Positions 5,653 through 9,048 of a stretch of 9,048 bases of DNA are shown here, piece by piece. Source of the DNA: an uncultured Lysobacteraceae bacterium (lineage in GTDB: Bacteria; Pseudomonadota; Gammaproteobacteria; Xanthomonadales; Xanthomonadaceae). The position numbers and the translations under genes were made by a program. The notes under the pieces are model-generated. The model was not told the DNA's origin. It searched no databases and was given only the letters and a program-made list of their open reading frames with translations. The number at the start of each line of letters is the position of its first letter. Position 1 is the first letter of the stretch. The stretch covers positions 1-9,048 of the forward strand of contig CAMLSB010000066.1 in the NCBI GenBank assembly GCA_946482565.1, given 5' to 3'.

Positions 5653-7010
5653 CCGCCGAGAACGCTGTTCCGCTCCCATTGCACCTCATCGCCCGCGATG
5701 GCTACGCTGGATGGCTCGGCGCACAGCCTTCCGCTGTAGCGCGCTGGCTGCAGGCGCAGGGTTTCGACGCCGCGCCCGGCAGCGCGGCCACGTTCCCGGG
5801 AGATGGCGGAAAACTCGGCGGTGCCGTGCTCGGGATCGGCGACGCGCTCGATCCGCACAGCTACGCGCATGCGCCATCCGCGCTCCCGGCCGGCACCGCG
5901 TGGCAGCCCGCGGGCCTGCGCGATCCGGCCGTGCGCAACGCGCTGCAACTCGGCTGGGGCCTGGGCAGCTATCGTTACGCGCGCTTCCGCGGCGCGGGCC
6001 GCGCGCCGGCCACGCTCGTGCTCGACGCGCCGGATGCCGCGACCGCCGACGTGCTGGCCGCCTGCGTGCGCGTGCGCGACCTGGTGAACACGCCGACCGA
6101 GCACATGGGCCCGGAGCAGCTGCAGGACGTGGTCGAAGGCATCGCCGCGACGCACGGCGCGCGCTTCGAGGCGATCGTCGGCGACGACCTGCTGGCGCGC
6201 AATTTCCCCGCGATCCATGCCGTCGGCCGCGCTTCGCATCGCGCGCCGCGCCTGCTGCGCCTGGACTGGGGCGACGCTGCGCATCCGCATGTCGCCATCG
6301 TCGGCAAGGGCGTGTGCTTCGACACCGGCGGCCTGGACCTGAAGACCGGCGACGGCATGCGCAACATGAAGAAGGACATGGGCGGCGGCGCGCACGCCAT
6401 CGCCCTGGCCGAACTGGTGATGGCGCGCAGGCTTCCGCTGCGCATCACCTTGCTGGTGCCGGCGGTGGAGAACGCGATCGGCCCGTTGTCGTACCGGCCG
6501 GGCGAAGTGGTCGCCACGCGCAAGGGCGTCAACGTCGAGATCGACAACACCGACGCCGAAGGCCGCATGGTGCTGTGCGACGCACTGGCGCTCGCGGGCG
6601 AGGAATCGCCCGCGCTGCTGCTCGACTTCGCAACGCTCACCGGCGCGGCGCGCATCGCGCTCGGCCCCGAGCTGCCCGCGTTGTACGCGAACGACGACTC
6701 TGTTGCCGCGCAATGGATCGCCGCCGGCGGCGAAGCGCGCGACCCGGTGTGGCGCATGCCGCTATGGCGGCCGTACCTGCGCTACCTCACCAGCAACGTC
6801 GCCGACATCGCGAATTCCGGCCCGTCGAAGATGGGCGGCAGCATCGTCGCGGCGCTCTACCTCGAGCGCTTCGTGCCCGAAGGCCAGCCGTGGGCGCACC
6901 TCGACGTCTACGCCTGGAACGACAGCGACCGCCCCGGCCGCCCCACCGGCGGCGAAGCGCAGGGCCTGCGCTCCGCCTTCGCGATGCTCGCCTCGCGCTT
7001 CGCCTCCTGA
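5649..7010 (+). CDS. M17 family leucyl aminopeptidase
   Basis: Cytoplasmic two-metal aminopeptidase that releases N-terminal residues from peptides. The product is 453 residues, shorter than E. coli PepA (503) because of a smaller N-terminal domain. The catalytic domain is complete: metal ligands K220 (VGKG), D225 (CFDTGG), D243 (KKDMGG), D302 and E304 (NTDAEGR), and catalytic K232 (LDLK) and R306. The spacing among these seven residues equals that of PepA with a constant offset of 50, which is strong support. The C-terminal part carries DVYAWND and GRPTGGEAQGLR, also typical. AGGA (5639-5642) lies six bases before the ATG, and the start overlaps the phosphatase stop as ATGA, so translation is likely coupled. 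Many Xanthomonadaceae carry this shorter type as well as a full PepA. A hairpin with a UUCG loop follows the stop directly. Confidence 0.94.
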   Translation: MTAENAVPLPLHLIARDGYAGWLGAQPSAVARWLQAQGFDAAPGSAATFPGDGGKLGGAVLGIGDALDPHSYAHAPSALPAGTAWQPAGLRDPAVRNALQLGWGLGSYRYARFRGAGRAPATLVLDAPDAATADVLAACVRVRDLVNTPTEHMGPEQLQDVVEGIAATHGARFEAIVGDDLLARNFPAIHAVGRASHRAPRLLRLDWGDAAHPHVAIVGKGVCFDTGGLDLKTGDGMRNMKKDMGGGAHAIALAELVMARRLPLRITLLVPAVENAIGPLSYRPGEVVATRKGVNVEIDNTDAEGRMVLCDALALAGEESPALLLDFATLTGAARIALGPELPALYANDDSVAAQWIAAGGEARDPVWRMPLWRPYLRYLTSNVADIANSGPSKMGGSIVAALYLERFVPEGQPWAHLDVYAWNDSDRPGRPTGGEAQGLRSAFAMLASRFAS

Positions 7011-7037
7011 CCGCTGGGCCTTCGGGCTGGGCAGCGG
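7011..7037 (+). terminator. UUCG-loop hairpin right after the aminopeptidase stop
   Basis: CCGCTG (7011-7016) pairs with CAGCGG (7032-7037), and inside it GCC-TTCG-GGC (7018-7027) makes a stable tetraloop hairpin with an asymmetric internal loop. It begins at the base after the stop codon. No T-run follows, so it is not a standard Rho-independent terminator. It may protect the 3' end of the message or slow polymerase. The fold was found by hand pairing only. Confidence 0.4.
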
Positions 7038-7094
7038 AAGCGTGCAAGGACTCCCGGGGGGCGCCGCTCCTGGCTCTTACTAGAAGCGGGGAGC

Positions 7095-7236
7095 TTCGCT
7101 TGGGGTAGGCGGCGTGACGGCGTGTGTGTGGGCCGAGCGGGCCATGGATGGCCCGCGCCCGCGGAGTGAGTCCTGGATGACTCGTCGACGCGGCGGACCA
7201 CACACACGTCGTCGCGTCGCCCAGCCCCGAAGCGAA
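7095..7236 (+). ncRNA. Three-way-junction RNA-like element with two GGA hexaloop hairpins
   Basis: An outer helix joins 7108-7131 to 7198-7221: 24 consecutive pairs, of which three are G-U (7112/7217, 7115/7214, 7120/7209). It extends outward through GGGG/CCCC (7102-7105/7225-7228) and TTCGCTT/AAGCGAA (7095-7101/7230-7236), and inward through CCG/CGG (7133-7135/7194-7196). Inside are hairpin 1 (7137-7156, stem GCGGGCC, loop ATGGAT) and hairpin 2 (7159-7193, stems CCGCG/CGCGG and GAGTC/GACTC, loop CTGGAT). Few bases stay unpaired at the junction. The wobble pairs and GGA loops exist only on the plus-strand RNA. Hairpin 1 matches the CsrA/RsmA loop pattern CANGGANG exactly and hairpin 2 with one change. 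It lies between convergent genes, ten bases after the regulator stop at 7246. It could be a small RNA, a 3'-UTR element, a dispersed repeat or a bidirectional terminator. No convincing promoter of its own was seen. Confidence 0.55.
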
Positions 7237-7245
7237 TATCCCGCC

Positions 7246-7848
7246 CTACAGCCAGCCCTTCTGGCGCGCGAGGCGGAAGGCCTCGATGCGGTTGCCGGCA
7301 CCGAGCTTGCCGATGGCCTCCGACAGGTAGTTGCGCACGGTGCCGCTCGACAGGTTGAGCAGCGTCGCGATGTCGGCGGCGGAGAGGCCGTCGCCCGCAA
7401 GGCGCAGCACCTGGCGCTCGCGATCGTTGAGCGGATCGGATTCCGACCAGGCATCGACCGCAAGCTGCGGATCGATCGCGCGGCCGCCGTGGCGCACGCG
7501 CCGGATCGCGTCGGCGAGCTGTTCGGCGGGCGCATCCTTGAGCAGGTAGCCGCAGACGCCCGCGTCGAGGGCGCGACGCAGGAACCCGGGCCGCGCGAAC
7601 GTGGTCAGGATCACCACCTTCACCGGCAGTTCGTGGCGCTGCACGCGCTGCGCGAGCTCCAGGCCGGTGATGCCGGGCATCTCGATGTCGGTGACGAGCA
7701 GGTCGGGCTTGAGGCGCTGCAATTCGCGCCAAGCGGCTTCGCCGTCGGGCGCGGAGCCGAGCACTTCGATGTCGGATTCCAGCGACAGCAGCGCGGAGAG
7801 CGCGCCGCGCACCATCGCCTGGTCCTCGGCGAGGAGGACGCGGATCAC
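7246..7848 (-). CDS. NarL/LuxR-family response regulator (DesR-like)
   Basis: Transcription regulator of 200 residues, partner of the adjacent kinase. The receiver domain (about 1-120) has the acidic pair E8/D9, phospho-acceptor D54 in VTDIEMPG, T82/T83 in ILTTF and K104 in LLKDA, so it should be phosphorylated normally. The C-terminal part (about 137-200) is a LuxR-type helix-turn-helix: LNDRERQVLRL, then LSAADIATLLNLSSGTVRNY, then a helix ending in GW. The GTG start at 7848-7846 was chosen because translation from it begins directly with VIRVLLAEDQ, the normal beginning of a receiver; GGAG (7860-7857) lies eight bases upstream; and it overlaps the kinase stop as GTGA. The same frame stays open further upstream but that part is only a shadow of the kinase gene. 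Target promoters are not visible here. Confidence 0.93.
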   Translation of the reverse strand: MIRVLLAEDQAMVRGALSALLSLESDIEVLGSAPDGEAAWRELQRLKPDLLVTDIEMPGITGLELAQRVQRHELPVKVVILTTFARPGFLRRALDAGVCGYLLKDAPAEQLADAIRRVRHGGRAIDPQLAVDAWSESDPLNDRERQVLRLAGDGLSAADIATLLNLSSGTVRNYLSEAIGKLGAGNRIEAFRLARQKGWL

Positions 7849-9048
7849 GCGTCGTGCTCCGCCGAAGTCGTCGCCGGCGCGGGTGTGGACGCGATCTGCC
7901 GTGCGACGGCTTGCTGCGCTGGATCCGGCATGGCGGCCACGAGCAGCGAGGCGGCGGGCAACGGCAGCGTGACCTCGACGGCGGTGCCGCCGCGCGCGGA
8001 GGCGAACGCGAGGCTGCCGCCGAGTTCGCGCACGCGGGCGCGCATGCCGGCGATGCCGTTGCCCTCGGCGCCGCCTGCGCCGCGACCGTCGTCCACGATG
8101 CGCATGCGGAGCTGCCCACCGTCGCGGGCGAACCGGATTTCGGCGCGAGTGGCGCGCGCATGGCGCGCGATGTTGGTGGCGGCCTCGCGCAGCACCAGCG
8201 CGAGCGGGCGCTCGATGTCGGGCGACAGCGCCGGCGGCGGATCGTATTCCAGCGTTACCGCCGAGGATTCGAGCAACAGCCGCGCCGAGGCCAGTTCGGC
8301 CGCGAGGTCGGCGGCGCGGAAGCCGGTCACCGCCGAGCGCACTTCGGCCAGTGCGTGGCGCGCGACCTTCTCCGCCTCGGCGACTTCTGCGCGCGCGGCG
8401 GCGGGATCGCGATCCATGAGCTTGCGCGACAATTCGAGCTTGAGCGTGATCAGCGACAGCGTGTGCCCGAGCAGGTCGTGCAGGTCGCGGCCGATGCGCT
8501 CGCGCTCGGCGGTGGCGGCCAGGCGGCGCACCTCGTCGTGCGAGAGCTTCAGCGCGATGTCCTTGTCCGCGCTCATGCGCTCGACGTTGACGATCACGCC
8601 GATGATCAACGTCATCGCCGGCATCCACGCGATCATCTGCCACGGATAGCCCACCGCCACGCAGATCCCCGCATACAACACGTTGAGCCCCAGCCATTGC
8701 ACCAGGAACACCGGGAGCGCGCGATGCCGCTTGCCCGCGTGCAGCATCACGCAGCCGAACACGAAGTAGCTGATGCCCGAGGGATACCAGGGCAGCAACA
8801 CGAAACACAGGGCCGCCATGCCGTAGGCATAACGATCCGAGACGCGGCGCGAGGAGAACAACGTCTTCGCATACAGCGCGATGAACACCGGATACGACGC
8901 CGCCGTCAGCGCGGCCCACTGCCACGTGTAGCCCGGGCCGAACATCGGGGTGACGAACACCCACATCGACCAGAGCAGGTGGACCGCGTCGGTCCACGGC
9001 GACTTGCCCTGGCGGATGAGGTCGGCGATCGCCGAGTCCGGCGCGGGC
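7845..9048 (-). CDS. DesK-like sensor histidine kinase, 5' end beyond the window
   Basis: Inner-membrane sensor kinase that would phosphorylate the regulator downstream. The reading frame enters at the right edge with no stop; 400 residues are visible. Codons before the ATG at 8966 (…KSPWTDAVHLLW…) read as protein continuing into the first membrane segment, so the true start lies outside. About five or six hydrophobic segments fill the first 160 visible residues. Then comes the HisKA_3 dimerisation motif ERERIGRDLHDLLGHTLS, with the phospho-acceptor histidine codon at 8480-8478. The HATPase domain shows the N box (REAATNIARHA) and the G boxes (VDDGRGAGG, GNGIAGM). About 36 residues rich in Ala, Pro and Thr follow the last strand, an unusual tail. 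DesK relatives sense membrane state; the signal here is unknown. Its stop overlaps the regulator start (GTGA). Confidence 0.92.
   Translation of the reverse strand, partial: PAPDSAIADLIRQGKSPWTDAVHLLWSMWVFVTPMFGPGYTWQWAALTAASYPVFIALYAKTLFSSRRVSDRYAYGMAALCFVLLPWYPSGISYFVFGCVMLHAGKRHRALPVFLVQWLGLNVLYAGICVAVGYPWQMIAWMPAMTLIIGVIVNVERMSADKDIALKLSHDEVRRLAATAERERIGRDLHDLLGHTLSLITLKLELSRKLMDRDPAAARAEVAEAEKVARHALAEVRSAVTGFRAADLAAELASARLLLESSAVTLEYDPPPALSPDIERPLALVLREAATNIARHARATRAEIRFARDGGQLRMRIVDDGRGAGGAEGNGIAGMRARVRELGGSLAFASARGGTAVEVTLPLPAASLLVAAMPDPAQQAVARQIASTPAPATTSAEHDA

Noticed and set aside
8964..8966. ATG at this position as the start of the histidine kinase
   Set aside because: The codons upstream stay open to the window edge and read as a natural continuation into the first membrane segment, so the gene is truncated by the window instead.
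7246..8997. A single long minus-strand frame that could be read as a kinase-regulator fusion
   Set aside because: Only its last 200 codons are real (the regulator). Upstream of 7848 the real protein is the histidine kinase in another frame, joined by a GTGA overlap, not a fusion.
1..9048. CRISPR array, insertion sequence, tRNA or rRNA
   Set aside because: No repeat-spacer pattern, transposase motif, cloverleaf with CCA end or conserved rRNA stretch was seen on either strand.

Overview
The window is very GC-rich (about 70% by eye), tightly packed, and strongly biased to G/C at third codon positions. The gene set is a class II (B12-dependent) ribonucleotide reductase, a short-loop Do-type protease, a YqjD/YqjE-like envelope cluster, a PerM-type permease, a YigB-type HAD phosphatase, an M17 aminopeptidase and a DesK/DesR-type two-component pair. 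Together these suggest a chromosomal segment of a gammaproteobacterium, most likely Xanthomonadaceae (Lysobacter/Luteimonas-like). That placement is inferred from protein style, not from a search. I see no mobile element, phage, CRISPR array, tRNA or rRNA.

Layout. 1-457 (minus) is the 5' part of nrdJ, which runs off the left edge. 458-798 is a divergent control region holding two NrdR-box-like palindromes, candidate nrdJ promoters and a weak sigma-E-like promoter facing the protease. 799-4867 (plus) is a compact run: Do-family protease, DUF883/YqjD-like protein, YqjE-like DUF1469 protein, a small YqjK-position protein and an AI-2E/PerM-family permease. The gaps are 34, 3 and 7 bases and then an ATGA overlap. 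4868-4923 is a short break with a GC palindrome touching a -10-like hexamer. 4924-7010 (plus) holds a YigB-like phosphatase and an M17 leucyl aminopeptidase, joined by an ATGA overlap. 7011-7245 separates convergent genes and contains the most unusual item in the window. 7246-9048 (minus) is a LuxR-type response regulator and its histidine kinase, joined by a GTGA overlap; the kinase runs off the right edge.

How it may work together. The protease and the three small membrane-associated proteins look like an envelope or stress module. The kinase and regulator form a self-contained membrane sensor system whose target genes are not visible here. nrdJ appears to be under NrdR control of dNTP supply.

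The standout is 7095-7236. It folds on paper into a three-way junction: a long outer stem made of an uninterrupted 24-bp helix plus extensions, enclosing two hairpins that each present an NUGGAU hexaloop. The G-U pairs and the GGA loops occur only if the plus strand is the RNA. This resembles a CsrA/RsmA-binding RNA or a structured dispersed intergenic repeat, and it also sits where a bidirectional terminator would.
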